From positions 7,901,462-7,965,461 of the forward strand of contig NC_054713.1 of assembly GCF_016097555.1 (NCBI RefSeq): DNA of 64,000 bases, read 5' to 3'. This document shows positions 30,000 to 41,883 of the stretch, piece by piece. Under the pieces are notes generated by a model. It saw only the letters and a list, made by a program, of their open reading frames with translations. It was not told where the DNA came from and ran no database searches. Numbering within the stretch: the first letter of the stretch is position 1; every line of letters begins with the position of its first letter. The position numbers and the translations under genes are program-made. The DNA comes from Gigantopelta aegis (taxonomy: Eukaryota > Mollusca > Gastropoda > Neomphalida > Peltospiridae).

Positions 30000-30725
30000 A
30001 ACGAAGCAAGGATATAGGTAGCCGTACACCAAATAGTATCTGAGTGGGTCAAAGGTCGAAGTGCACCCAACGTCTCTTCCCACAGTTGAGGCTACCAGTC
30101 CACCTATTGGTGATAAACGTTAGAGTGTTTGTTCTGATAACACGTTGTTTCGCCTGGCCAGTAAATGCCTGTAACCGGCCTCGGCGGTGCAGTGGCTAAG
30201 CCATCGGACTACAGGCTGGTAGGTACAGGGTTCGCAGCCAGGTACCGGCTCCAACCCAGAGCAAGTTCTTAAGGGCTCAATGGTTAGGTGTAAAGCCATT
30301 ACACCCTCTGTTCTCTCACTAACAACTAACCCACTGCACTGGACAGACAGCCCAGATAGCTGAGGTGTGTGCCCAGGACAGCGTGCTTGAACCTTAATTG
30401 GATATAAGCACGAAAATAAGTTGAATTGAATTAAATGCCTGTAATTTAATTTCAACTAGGGTCGATGTACGGGGTCCTGCTAAAATAGTATGATATTTGT
30501 TTTGTGTGCAGGACTAGGGTAGTCATAGACGCTACCCGTTAAGTCTGAAATAAGCAGCTTAACCTCCAAGTTATTTTTTTCTGATTTACTTTAAGGGTGA
30601 GATGTGGTCGTATTTATATCCATGGTGTATATGTCGATTGATACGCTGCATGTAAGAGTTTTAGCCACATATGTTACTATTGTCATCTATGGGATATGAA
30701 TTGGTGGTATACACCCTGAAGCATG
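30000..30725. mobile_element. Mid-repetitive element R3 carrying a SINE family 2 insertion
   Basis: Shares blocks with 33228-33682 and 62695-63090 (ACTAGGGTAGTCATAGACGC, then ACATATGTTACTATTGTC). A SINE family 2 copy (30176-30432) is inserted with a 12-bp target duplication, AAATGCCTGTAA, at 30164-30175 and 30433-30444. Confidence 0.8.
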
Positions 30726-30744
30726 ATCAGCTATGCAGTCTGTA

Positions 30745-30830
30745 CTCAGAGGAAGAGGAAGAGGAAGAAGAAGAAGATGATGAAGAAGAAGAAGAAGAAA
30801 AAAAAAAAGAGAAAGAAGAAGAACTCCCTG
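30745..30830. repeat. (GAA)n microsatellite
   Basis: GAA/GAT repeats; the Glu-rich open frame across it is a by-product. Confidence 0.85.
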
Positions 30831-30984
30831 AACTTAGGAAGGATTTGATTAATGATTTTGCCATCTAATATCATGTTCACCCGGATACATCCTGCGGATC
30901 ACCAAAAGTGTACCTTTTGTACCTATTCAATATCTATTTTGTTTGCATACCAATGAAAAGGACCACAAACTCCATCATGTACAC

Positions 30985-31282
30985 GAAGGAAGGAAGGAAA
31001 TGTTTTTATTTAACGACGCACTCAACACATTTTATTTACGGTTATATGGCGTCGGACATATGGTTAAGGACCACTTTATGGGCTACTTTTTTCGATTAGC
31101 AGCAAGGGATCTTTTATATGCACCATCCCATAGACAGGAAAGCACATACCACGGCCTTTGATGTACCAGTCGTAGTGCACTGTCTGGAGCGAAAAATAAC
31201 CCAATGGGTCCACCGACGGGGATCGATCCTAGACCGACCGCGCATCAAGCGAACGCTTCACCCCTGGGCTACATCCCGCCCG
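30985..31282 (-). mobile_element. SINE type II
   Basis: GGAAGGAAGGAAATG tail, TTTAACGACGCACTCAAC, then the central domain and the tRNA-like head ending at CATCCCGCCCG. Confidence 0.85.
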
Positions 31283-32105
31283 ACATCAATGAACAATTCC
31301 AAACAGTGATGGGTATTTCCAATTTGTTTTTGGTATTGCGACAGATGAATCTGAAATGCGACCTACGTACCACGAAGACCAACTCTCAATTATTAGTTTA
31401 TAAAGTGCTCGAATCTCGTGTACACTTTGTATAACTTAATAACATGATACACCAGTCAATGAATATTCGTTCCGAACAAGCGTAGCTATTGTTTCTATTC
31501 TTAAACTGATAGGGTTTAAAAAAAATAAAAAATAATAACACGTGTGACTAACACGCATGCAAAATATATTTAAGTGGAATATACCGGTATGCTAGAAAAA
31601 TATCGCGAAAAGTATTGTTCAAAATATGTTTTTGGGTAAACCGGTAAACAAACCACGGTAGGCCTAATGTTGGAATAATTAGTTAACAATTTCCGATCAA
31701 TGTAAAACGATAATTGATCATCAGAACGTATCTCGGATTCCATTATTTCAAAATAAATTATTTACCCATTGATACATTTGATAATTTAAAAAATTAATTT
31801 TCTATTTATATTATTTTATGTATTATGCAAATCTTAGAAATTAAATCGGACGGTTTTTGTTTTCATTTTGTTTGTTTGTTTGTTTGTTGTTGTTTTTTTT
31901 GTTTTTGTTTGTTTGTTTGTTTGTTTGTTGTGATGTGTTTTTATTTTAGATTTTGTTTTTGATATCTAGAAAAGCGCGAGAACATGTTTCTGTGTTTGCT
32001 ATAGAATTTCGATCGGGGAATGTATGTTAAATAGGTGATCGGTCGTAGAATATATCTTCGCCGAATAACACAGTTTGTGGATGATACTGTTTGATCATAC
32101 CCCGA
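31283..32105. other. AT-rich non-coding stretch
   Basis: No gene features. A TTTG/TTTGT repeat lies at 31865-31930. Confidence 0.5.
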
Positions 32106-32565
32106 TGAAGAATGGTCGCGATGTAGCCCAGTGATAAAGCGTTCGCCTGATGCGCGGTCGGTCTGGGATCGATCCCCGTCGGTGGGCCCATTGGATTATT
32201 TCTGGCTCCAGCCAGTGCTCCACGACTGGTACATCAAAGGACGTGGTATGTGTGCTTTCCTGTCTATGGGATGGTGCATATAAAAGATCTACTAATGAAA
32301 AAGAAAATGTGGCGGGTTTCCTTTTCTAAGTCTATATGTCGAAATTACCAAATGTTTGACACCCGGTACACCACGACTGGTATCGCAAAGGCCGTGGCAT
32401 GTGCTATCCTGACTGTGGGATTGTGCATATAAAAGATCCCTTACTACGAATGGAAAACTGTTGCGGATTTCCTCTCTCATATTGTATGTCAAACTTATCA
32501 AATGTCTCACATCCAATAGCCGATGATTAATAAATCAATGTGATCTAGTGGTGTCGTTAAACAAC
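32106..32565 (+). mobile_element. Two direct SINE type I copies
   Basis: A copy with complete head (about 32113-32355) runs directly into a second, headless copy (about 32360-32562) ending GTGTCGTTAAACAACAAC. The first lacks its 3' end, so the second may have inserted into it or the pair may reflect recombination. Confidence 0.75.
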
Positions 32566-32766
32566 AACAAACAAAAAAACCCCAAAAAAAACACCTGTTG
32601 TTAGATAAATAATTAATTTATAAATAAAACTACCCGTTCTTCAAAAACATGACTTCCCCTCTCCCATAACGTTTATAAACGCTTCTCATTTCGCCCCTCC
32701 TTTTAGAACGTGCTTTGATAGAAATCTGGTTTTTTCTTTTTAATTAAAAAAACAAACAAACAAAAA

Positions 32767-32915
32767 AACATATTGATCGACAGCTGACTAAAATCTGTTA
32801 TAACTGTTTATTCAAGCATAAAAAAACAAATCTGTACACATACTGGGTTTTTTCTCTTTTTTTCAGAGGAAAAACATTTGCATTATCTTCAGTGCTGAAA
32901 GGAAAACGTGACGTT
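32767..32915 (-). pseudogene. Possible relic of a third 10-cysteine gene (exon-2 flank)
   Basis: 32767-32822 matches 7795-7842 downstream of gene B (CGACAGCTGACTAAAA-CTGTT). 32889-32925 resembles the intron side of gene B's exon-2 acceptor (GTGCTGAAAGGAAAACGT). No cysteine-rich coding sequence remains between. Together with the copy of block 9672-9937 at 36265-36535, this suggests a third, decayed member. Confidence 0.4.
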
Positions 32916-33227
32916 GAATATAATATTATACACATTTTCACTATATAATGGCCGTTTTCCGAATGCGCAGTTTTTAGGGCCGCTTTTTTGATAGCCAGAG
33001 TACTCTGCCGTTCGAAAGCTAGACAGACATTTGGGACAGGTACGATCGCTCTCTCGGCCAGAGATAACTGTATAGCGAAAACACGGAATTTCTACCTATC
33101 ACCGAGTAGGCAAAGATTTCCGCTCTTATACAACAATAACTCTGTTTGACGTTGAATACCATTACATTGATAATTTTCGAGTTCGTCGATAACACATATT
33201 TCAAATATTAGCCTACAAACGCTAAAG

Positions 33228-33682
33228 GTAGTACTAAACCAAATAACTTCCGGCTGGGTCAAAGTTCGAGGTGCACCGTACTTTTGATAGAGAAGTGAAC
33301 ACCACAAGTCCTGTGATTGGTTATAAATGTGAGTGTGTTGGTTGTAAAAAATAATAGTTTCATCTGGGTAAAAAAAATGTGCAATTTTATTTCATCTAGT
33401 ACCAATGTGTCAAGTAGCCTTGTGCTTGAAACATGTATGGGGTACCTGTAAAAAAAAGTACTCGAATTTTGTGCGAAACTAGGGTAGTCATAGACGCTAC
33501 CCGTTATCTCAGAAACGAGCAGCTTGACCCCCATTTTTTTCTGATTCACTTTAAGTGTAAGGGGTGGTAGTATTTATATCCGTGGCGTTTATGTCGATTG
33601 ATACGTTGCAGGTAGGAGTTTTAGCCACATATGTTACTATTGTCGTCTATGGGATTTGATTTGGTAGTATACACCCTAAAGG
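33228..33682. mobile_element. Mid-repetitive element R3, uninterrupted copy
   Basis: Collinear with 30000-30725 (without the SINE) and 62695-63090. It starts near GGTAGTACTAAACCAAATAA and ends near GGTAGTATACACCCT. No coding capacity was recognised. Confidence 0.75.
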
Positions 33683-33729
33683 GAGAAACCCTTCAACACC
33701 TACATATTTAAACGGAACTTTATTGAAAT

Positions 33730-33945
33730 GACCGGTCTCGGTGGCGTCGTGGTTAGGTCATCGGTCTACAGGCTGGTAGGTACTGGGTTCGGATCCCAGT
33801 CGAGGTATGGGATTTTTAATCCAGATACCGACTCCCAATCCTGAGTGAGTACTCCGCAAGGCTCATTGGGTAGGTGTAAACCACTTGCACCGACCAGTGA
33901 TCCATAACTGGTTCAACAAAGGCCATGGTTTGTGCTATCCTGTGG
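33730..33945 (+). mobile_element. SINE family 2 variant
   Basis: Starts ACCGGTCTCGGTGGCGTCGT, contains GTTCGGATCCCAGTCGAGG (B-box-like) and ends in a truncated tail. A close copy lies at 54591-54775. Confidence 0.75.
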
Positions 33946-34280
33946 GATAATACTGACAATCTCGGTTACAGTTAGTAAACTTGTGAAAGCTGTTTATTCC
34001 TTTTTCCATCTGGAGAATAAGAGAGGGAAATTGCTTATAACTTTAAATAAGCTTAGTACTTGTGATTTCACCTGTCAAATGTAATCAATGTCAACCTGGG
34101 TGTTATAGTCTGTTTTAAATGACATAAGTTTTGCAGTAAAATTGTAAATACATCTCATATTGCTATCTATAACAGGTCATTTATTGTCGTTTTTTGGACC
34201 GGTTGTTTGAATACCATAACAGGTCATGATAACACTGACACATTTTTATGGTTTTTATTCCAGGGATTTTCATAACTAAT

Positions 34281-35423
34281 TGTGACGGAACATGCTCTTA
34301 TCTTTTCGCCTGTGGCGATGTTAATTGTTTTAGAGGGCCGTGTGCAGCTTGGTTACGTAATACCTCCGCGCGACCGTACCCCCTAAAAAAAACTTACACC
34401 AGGTGTGGAGGCCATGTGGCCAGTAGTTAAGTAATAACTCAGGTAGTGCGGTTTACGACCATGGTATCTCTCGCGAACAAGGCGTCGGTCTGTCTGGCCA
34501 TCTAAGAGGAAATATACCGTCTCTGGGAGTTGTGGAACTATCACATGATAGGTGAGGTACCGCGTTGTGCCCCCAGGCGATATTCGCTGTCTCTGAGATT
34601 TTTGAATAAATAGATAGGATTTTAGAGATATCGAGGAGAAACATTGGAAGGCTCCCGGGGAACGTAGTCCGACAGGACTGGTACATATATTTTTCTGCTC
34701 TGTTGTATAACCTTGATGTGATTGATGTGACTTTAAATATTTTAATACTGTATTGTACCAAAATTCTTTAGACAATGTCTCCGGTATTCTGACGAAGTAA
34801 ATTGTAGGCTTCACTGTTCTAATATTTTTATACGAGTATTTGGTAAGATAAAGCTTAGCCGGTCATCATAGAGGACCTAGGTAAACTGTAGGTTATTGTC
34901 TTTATTGTGATATGTACCAGTATTAATTCTGTATTACAAGGTTACTGAATAAGTAGTTAAGAGTTACCTAAAAATTAACCAGTTAGGAATAGAGTTGTAA
35001 TTCCTTTATTAATTAAGTTCCCCTGGCAGCGTTTCTCAATTTATCACACGTGTGTGTGTGTATCACGGTGAAGTGATTAGAATATTGTGTAAACTAGACA
35101 TCTAGTGATTAACTAATTAAGTGATTAGTTCTGGGTTGTTATATTTGTTGTTGTTAATTAACTACTGCAGCAAGTACATTTGTCAGCGTAGTGTTAATAC
35201 AGATTCCAAAGTGTATTGTGTTTTGTTGTGTTTTCTAGTGAACTAAACGTGCTATATATATTATACATATTTATATAAGATCGTATCTCTGATTATTCCT
35301 AGAGCCGAGCCACTCGGGTATTAGACTGCCCGATACAGAGAGATCTAAAAGATATACAGTTAGGAGAGATATTTGGATAATCGTGTTTTATTCAGTTACG
35401 GGTATTATAGGATCCCCCTGACA
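34281..35423 (+). mobile_element. Solo LTR of the same gypsy family, opposite orientation
   Basis: Starts TGTGACGGAACATGCTCTTA and ends CCCCCTGACA, collinear with the array LTRs but clearly diverged. It is flanked by a perfect 5-bp target duplication, CTAAT (34276-34280 and 35424-35428), and has no internal region. This is the expected product of LTR-LTR recombination after an older insertion. Confidence 0.88.
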
Positions 35424-35629
35424 CTAATATATAAGAATGGAAAATCACCTAGGTATAATTTTGATTAGTACTTTTAGTACTGGTGGAAATATGTAAGAGG
35501 GTTGCTCTCTAAGACTATCTAGGTTCGACAAATCCACTATCAGTCCTGGCTAGTGAATGTTTGGTCTGGGCTAGTGGAAATTATTAGCTGTAATACTTTA
35601 AAAATATAGCGCACTAGTTGAAGCTTCTG

Positions 35630-35745
35630 TGTGAAGGCTAGTGACACACTGACTATATGTCAGAATTACCGAATGTTTGAAATCCAATAACAGATGATTA
35701 ATAAATCAATGTGCTCTGGTGGTGTCGTTAAACAAAGTAAACTTT
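35630..35745 (+). mobile_element. SINE type I, 3' fragment
   Basis: CTATATGTCAGAATTACCG through GTGTCGTTAAACAAAGTAAAC. Confidence 0.75.
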
Positions 35746-36052
35746 GTTTATTTTAAAAATCCGACCGCATATGTCAAAGATGTACGCGCGATACCAGGAT
35801 AAAATCGCTAAGGTAGATAACAAAAATGGGTTACATGCGTAAACTGATTATATGACGATAACTATATATTTATGTCTGTAGTAAAGTTAGCACACCTCGG
35901 AATCTTGTGGACTTTTGATATGTTATTACTAATGATGTTCTGCATCTATCCTGAAAAAAATCAGATATGTACTGTTTATATCCGGGTTAAACCCTGATGT
36001 TCTTGGACTATTAGTGGTGTCTTTAAAAAAATCCCCAAACTTTAACTTTTAA

Positions 36053-36206
36053 ATAGAGAATAATACATTCGTGTCCGTTAGATACCATCTATCTCACAAC
36101 GAGTTGTTTTAAAATGTATGTGACGAGTGAAAGCGAGTTTGATACGTTTTTAAAGAACGAGTTGTCAGATAAATGGTATCTAACGGACACGAATGTATTA
36201 TTCTAT
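36053..36206. mobile_element. Fold-back MITE, family 2 (copy 2)
   Basis: Near-perfect inverted ends: AGAATAATACATTCGTGTCC at the left and its complement GGACACGAATGTATTATTCT at the right. Inner arms also pair. The total is about 154 bp. Confidence 0.85.
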
Positions 36207-36264
36207 TTTATACATATCCTCGAAAACCTGCTTTTAAGCAAATTTTAACATCTTTTTCGACTAA

Positions 36265-36535
36265 AAGTTATTTACAGCCGCTGCACTTGTAGCTGACTTG
36301 CGCGTCACAGACACATGATTGCCAGGTTAACTATACGTCACAGCGTAATCGATTTCCACCGTTCTGGGTTTTTTTTTTATTGAACGTATCGCATTGGTGA
36401 CCTGGTCATCACATAGGAGCGCTGCAGCCAGTCGTATGTCTTGAAATTGTTAATACACGTAAATGTGTAAACAGCCATGTATTATAAAAAATAATGCATG
36501 ATGTTCTCACCAACGGGTGTGTAAGATTTTTTTTT
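36265..36535 (-). repeat. Second copy of the 9672-9937 block, with a possible small exon
   Basis: Collinear with 9672-9937. On the minus strand an acceptor-like GTATAG is followed by an open stretch ending CVCDAQVSYKCSGCK and a stop near 36274. The other copy has stops in this frame. An exon is possible but weakly supported. Confidence 0.45.
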
Positions 36536-36619
36536 TTTTAAACGACTATCCCTTTCCATTAAACAAAAAAAATAAAAATAAAAGCAAAATAAATTTTAAA
36601 ATGTGTTAATATTTTTCAG

Positions 36620-36714
36620 CGTGGACTAAGATGATGACTCAAATTCAGGCCATGAAGGAAAGATCCAGAGCCATGGAGAGGCAGGCTGAGTCGGCGGGGG
36701 CGGCCGGCGTGTGA
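36620..36714 (+). CDS. Terminal exon of an unrecognised plus-strand gene
   Basis: The acceptor TATTTTTCAG (36610-36619) is followed by two bases completing a codon, 30 open codons and TGA. The peptide is a charged, probably helical tail (TKMMTQIQAMKERSRAMERQ, then AESAGAAGV). The local base composition rises sharply in G+C at its end. It begins in phase 1, matching the donor of the exon at 331-413; joining gives VWQ-T-WTKMM. I do not recognise the protein. No AATAAA was seen soon after the stop. Confidence 0.55.
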
Positions 36715-37510
36715 CGAGAACGACCTCTCACGAGTTACCGTTGTACCCATAATTCCGTATCGGCCGTAGGGTGGACACTGCAGGGATACATGTCGCCGAC
36801 AATGTTGTTGCTGTCGAAAATGTTTATCTTATTATGCACTTTTAAGTTCTGGTGTTCCGTTCTCGTGAATTCGAAATGTATATAGTTACACATTTTGTGG
36901 TTTTGGTTGTTATTTTGAATGTTGACACTTATCTCTTACCGCATTGAGATGCTCTTTTAACGAGTTGATCCATATGCCCTTTTTCAATTAGTCTCTCCTC
37001 CGCCCCCCCCCCCCCCCCCCCGCAAAATATCTCCTGAATCCACCCCTGCAGCCAATCAAAACATTATTTGAGACATTTTGCACAGCTGATAGCTCTCGTG
37101 TGCGGTGGACAATTTTGCCGAGTTTTTCGCCTCGCGTGTTTCGTGAGGAAAATATATATGTTTGATAGGTTAGCCCATTGGAAATACGAGAATGACGTCA
37201 TTGTGATAGTCATAAGTAAATTAGCTCAGTATTTAACTCATCTGGTGCAGTGAAATTGCTATGAGCAAATAGCTGAGCAAAAACGACTTCGGTAACCTTT
37301 TGCTCAGCTGAAAGTTATCGTGAGATAGGCTTTAATTTTGGTTCCCATAAAATCTGTTAGTCAGGAGATCGTCGCAAGCTAGGCGCAGAATTCCACATAT
37401 CTGGCCCATGCTTATAAAACAAATTTAAGTCTACACTCAAAACTAATAGGGACTTAAACCAAATTGTCAGTGTGACGTCATTATATAGAGGAGTCTCGGA
37501 TACAGATACA
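36715..37510. other. Possible 3' UTR and intergenic DNA
   Basis: No other feature beyond a 21-bp C-run at 37001-37021. Confidence 0.4.
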
Positions 37511-37511
37511 G

Positions 37512-38130
37512 ATGGAGGGGTGGGACGTACCATGATGCGCGGTTGGTCTGGGATCGATTCCCGTCAGTGTGCCCATTGGGTTATTTTTCGTTCCAGCCAG
37601 TGCATCAAAGAAAGAAAGGAAATGGTTTAACGACGCACTCAACACATTTTATTTACGGTCATATGGTTAAGGACCACACAGATATTGAGGAAGGAGACCC
37701 GCTGTCGCCACTTTATGGGCTACTCTTTTCGATTAGCAGCAAGGGATCTTTTATATGTACCATCCCACACACAGGATAACACATACCACGGCCTTTGATA
37801 TACCAGTCGTGGTGCACTGGCTAGAACGAGAAATAGCCCAATGGGCCCACTGACGGGGATCGATCCTACACCGACCGCGCATCAAGCGAACGCTTTACCA
37901 CTGGGCTACGTCCCGCCCCGCCAGTGTATCACGACTGGTATATAAAATGCCGTGGTATGTGCTATCCTGTCCATGGGATGGTGCATATAAAAGATCCCTT
38001 GCTACTAATGGAAACAATGTAGCGGGTTTCCTCTTTGGAACTATATGTCAGAATTACCAGATGTTTGTCATCCAATAGCCTATGATGAATAAATTTATGT
38101 GATCTAGTGGTGTCGTTAAACAAAACAAAC
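37512..38130. mobile_element. SINE nested in a SINE
   Basis: A plus-strand type I SINE (head 37512-37607, body 37919-38125) is split by a minus-strand type II SINE (about 37608-37918). The junctions carry a duplicated target, GCCAGTG(C/T)ATCA. Confidence 0.85.
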
Positions 38131-38240
38131 TATTAATTTTTTTACTAGTAGGATTCCAATACTTTAACGCCTAGGCAACGCCACACAAACTGTCTGCATG
38201 CGACGTCATTAAAAATTAAGTCTAGACTTAAGCTCGGAGA

Positions 38241-38385
38241 CCAGGGCCCGTACTTATAATACTTGAAGTCTAGACTTTAATAAAGTCCAGACTTTAACGT
38301 GATGCTATTTGAATGGCGTTGCCATGACGTTAAAGTCTGGACTTTATTAAAGTCTAGACTTTAAGGTTTATAAGCACGGGGCCAG
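38241..38385. mobile_element. Fold-back MITE, family 3
   Basis: The arms AAGTCTAGACTTTAATAAAG and CTTTATTAAAGTCTAGACTT are inverted around a short centre (about 38300-38325), with outer ends GGGCCCGTACTTATAA and TTATAAGCACGGGGCC. Confidence 0.85.
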
Positions 38386-38409
38386 ATGCAGACGACACAT
38401 ATTATTATA

Positions 38410-38740
38410 TAAGGGCGGGACGTAGCCGAATGGTAAAGCGTTCGCTTGATGCATGGTCGGTCTAAGATCGATCCCCGTCGGCGGTACCATTGGGATATTT
38501 CTCGTTCCAGCCAGTGCTCCACAACTGGTGTAACAAAGGCCGTGGTATGTGCTATCCTGTCTATGGGATGGTGCATATAAAAGATCCCTTGCTGTTAATC
38601 GGAAAGAGTAGCCCATAAAGTGACGACAGCGAGTTTCCTCTCTCAATATCTGTGTGGTCTTTAACCATGTCTGACGCCATATAACCGTAAATAAAATGTG
38701 TTGAGTGCGTCGTTAAATAAAACATTTCCTTCCTTCCATA
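38410..38740 (+). mobile_element. SINE type II, full length
   Basis: Head AGGGCGGGACGTAGCCGAAT, a complete body, and an end at GTCGTTAAATAAAACATTTCC. This is one of the best preserved type II copies. Confidence 0.88.
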
Positions 38741-39021
38741 TTACTATATGATCCAGATTTTGTTACAGGACAGCTGCTGTCTTCCAATAAGATGTATCAT
38801 TGAACACTGGGTTGCGACGATCTGCAACATATTACAGCTTCTATGGTACCCGGGATTAAGTTGAACACTGTGGTGAACACTTTATGCCAGATGGTATGCG
38901 ACAGAATAAAAGAATCCACAAAAACCGTAGTGTCTTTGTGCCTTTACTTTTCAATTTGAAGTGGGGTCATACATATTGGAAGATACCGGTAACTAGAGGG
39001 TCCAGTTACTATATGTCGGGT

Positions 39022-39027
<6 letters not shown>

Positions 39028-39108
<81 letters not shown>

Positions 39109-39545
39109 TTATTTATCCTATAACCTACCCAATATATGCATGTTACAAACCCATGTGATAATTTACTTTATTAACCCGGTTAATAATGGTAGGCAACTTT
39201 GCAAGGTCTCCAGGTAATGTATTGCTGTGGATGGGTCATTTGCTTACAAGCCAACAAGACCCGTGTACATGAGCGTAACGTTTTCAAAGGTTTGTTTAAA
39301 ATACGTGACGTCAAACTAATTTGTTCTAATCGTGATGACGTCATATTACCGATGGCTGCGACTTTAGTACTGTGATTTACTAAAAAAATTAATTAAAATG
39401 TTATTTTAGAAGTGTTATAGGAGAAATAGAATTCGCTACTCGTGTTTTTTTAATATGTAAAATATCGGCAGAGCCTCGACAAATACCGATTAACATAGAC
39501 TCGGTTGATATTTTCCATATTAAAAAATACTCGTGACGAATCCTC

Positions 39546-39596
<51 letters not shown>

Positions 39597-39857
39597 AGAG
39601 AGACACAGACAGGCATACATACATACATACATACATACATACATACATACATACATACATAAATATATAAGAAAAGAAAAAGAAGAAAGAAAAAACATAG
39701 AGACAGTAAAATTATTATTACCGGCCTGGGTGGTGTCGTGGTTAAGCCCACCCAGGACAGCGTGCTTGAACCTTAACTGGATATAAGCACGAAAATAAGC
39801 TGAAATGAAATTATTATTAATCCATTTAAAACACGAGCGCCTTCAATATCATCAGAT

Positions 39858-39945
<88 letters not shown>
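39028..39945. repeat. Microsatellite cluster with an inverted repeat and SINE fragment
   Basis: (AT)n at 39028-39105 and 39859-39943; (CA)n at 39549-39592; (ACAT)n at 39615-39660. An imperfect inverted repeat (GAATTCGCTACTCGTG ... CTCGTGACGAATCC) lies at 39427-39545. A SINE family 2 fragment lies at 39721-39806. Confidence 0.85.
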
Positions 39946-39947
<2 letters not shown>

Positions 39948-39948
<1 letters not shown>

Positions 39949-40064
39949 AGTTGTAGAAGCATCACAAGGGGTATATTGCTTTTTATGTACCCTCTGTGTG
40001 CTCTTTTACCCCGAGCCGAAGGCATAAAAAGCCATATACCCCGAGAGATGCTTCTACAACGAAT
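39948..40064. mobile_element. Fold-back element, family 4
   Basis: Inverted arms GTTGTAGAAGCATC and GATGCTTCTACAAC at the ends, with an inner pair GGGGTATAT and ATATACCCC. It may be the end of a longer element, since similar composition continues to about 40640. Confidence 0.65.
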
Positions 40065-40660
40065 TTATCTTGCCGACATGTTAAACCATATATAGCCAAA
40101 TAATCAAAATAACGCCAGACAATAATTGTTAACAATTTATTACCGAAGCCGTACCACACGGACGCGAACGAAACCACTTGCCAGCGACGAAAAATAGTTC
40201 CATCGATAAACGAGTTTTTAACTTCAAATGTTTGTAATACGAAATTGTCTGAAACAGATATTAATAATAAAAAATAAAAACAACTTCTCTTTTTTTCATC
40301 AGAAATGTATGTAGTAAAAAAATAAAAATATTTACAAACAACTGTTGCTAATCGCGCATTAATACAATAACACCACGACCGTAGGTGGCCGAGTTAACAT
40401 TGCAGCTTTTAAAAGTATTGAAATAGTGTATTATATAGTAAAAATAAAATTAATTATGTATACTTGATTGATTATCAATGCTATTTATAATCTGATTATA
40501 ATCTTTAGCATTAACTGGGGTGGCTGGAAACTGTTGGAAATTACAGACGGGGTATAAGAGAATTTGGCTCCGCCCACAGGGCTATAAGGGATTTGTCCAA
40601 CGGCAAACAACCAATGAGATTAAAGAATTTTACATGAAGGCGAGATAAATATATATAATT
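40065..40660. other. AT-rich stretch without recognised gene
   Basis: No open frame with splice signals was found. It could be the interior of the element ending at 40064. Confidence 0.4.
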
Positions 40661-40664
40661 AACA

Positions 40665-41218
40665 GCACAACTAGAGCACATTGATGTATTAATCATTGAC
40701 TACTGGAAGTCAAACATTTAGTAATTTTGACATATAGAGTTAGAGAGGAAACCCGCTACATTTTTTCAGTAGTAGCAAGGTATCTTTTATATGCTACATA
40801 CCACAGACAGGATAGCACATACCCCGGTCGTTAATATACCAGTCGTGGTGCACTAGTTCAGTATAAACAAGGAAAGGAGTAGAAGACACTTGAGCTATTG
40901 TATCATGAATAGCATATTGTTTAACGACACCACTAGAGCATATTGATTTATTTATCATAGGATATTGGATGTCAAACATTTGGTAGTTTTGACAGTCTTA
41001 AAGAGGAAACCCGCTACATTTTTTCCATTAGTAGCAAGGAATCTTTTTTTTATATGCACCATCCCACAGACAGGATAGCAGATACCACGGCCTTTGATAT
41101 ACCAGTCGTCGTGCACTGGCTGGAACGAGGAATAGCCCAATGGGCGCACTGACGGGGATCGACCCCATACCGACCGCGCACCAAGCGAGCGCTTTACCAT
41201 TGGGCTACGTCCCGCCCC
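40665..41218 (-). mobile_element. Two SINE type I copies
   Basis: A truncated copy (40665-40855) and a full copy (40915-41218), both on the minus strand. The full copy ends in a complete tRNA-like head (GGGGATCGACCCC, ACGTCCCGCCCC). Confidence 0.85.
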
Positions 41219-41249
41219 CTTGTGAAAACAAAGTCCGGAAAACCATATC

Positions 41250-41517
41250 CATTTCATTTCATTTAAACTTATTTTCATGCTTATATCCAATTACGGTTCA
41301 AGCACGCTGTCCTGAGCACATACCTCGGCTATCTGGGCTGTATGTCCAGGACAGAGGGTTAGTTGTTAGTTATTAGTGAGAGAGAAGAGGGTGTAGTGGT
41401 CGTACACCCACCCACTGATTCGTTAAAACTCGCTCTGAGTGGGAGCCTGTACCGGGCTGCGAACTCTGTACCTACCAGTCTTATGTCCGATGGCTTAACC
41501 ACGACACCACCGAGTCC
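41250..41517 (-). mobile_element. SINE family 2, full length
   Basis: Reverse copy with TTAAACTTATTTTCATGC at the left and ACGACACCACCGAGTC at the right. Confidence 0.8.
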
Positions 41518-41576
41518 GATTACCAACCATATACAGGACGGTTGTAATAGATCCTAAGTCCAACTCTTTTCAAAAA

Positions 41577-41695
41577 TGGGGCCTAATTCACTAAACTCTC
41601 GCAACTTTGCGATCTCGCAGTGCAATGCTAAAAGACTTGCAAAGAACATGTTTTTGCTAATTGCTATTTTGAAAATTCTGCCAATTTTCAACTGT

Positions 41696-41730
<35 letters not shown>

Positions 41731-41882
41731 CCCGAGTCAGGCCACCGATCTTATCGGAGGTCGGACTCTGGATGGGCATGTTTGAAACCCTAGTGGTATA
41801 TGACAACGTTAAACTAGTTATCTATCCATCTATCTATTTATTGTCTAACAGAGCCTAAGAGAGACCTTTGTGAATTAGGCCC
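41577..41882. mobile_element. MITE (GGGGCCTAATTCAC family) with a retroposon 3' end inside
   Basis: Ends GGGGCCTAATTCACTAAA and GTGAATTAGGCCCC. Inside are a 28-bp C-run and the 3' end of the ATC-tailed retroposon (GGTCGGACTCTGGATGGGC ... GTTAAACTAGTTATC). Confidence 0.75.
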
Positions 41883-41883
41883 C

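Noticed and set aside
30671..30868. Glu-rich 65-codon ORF
   Set aside because: GAA microsatellite next to repeat R3; no exon context.
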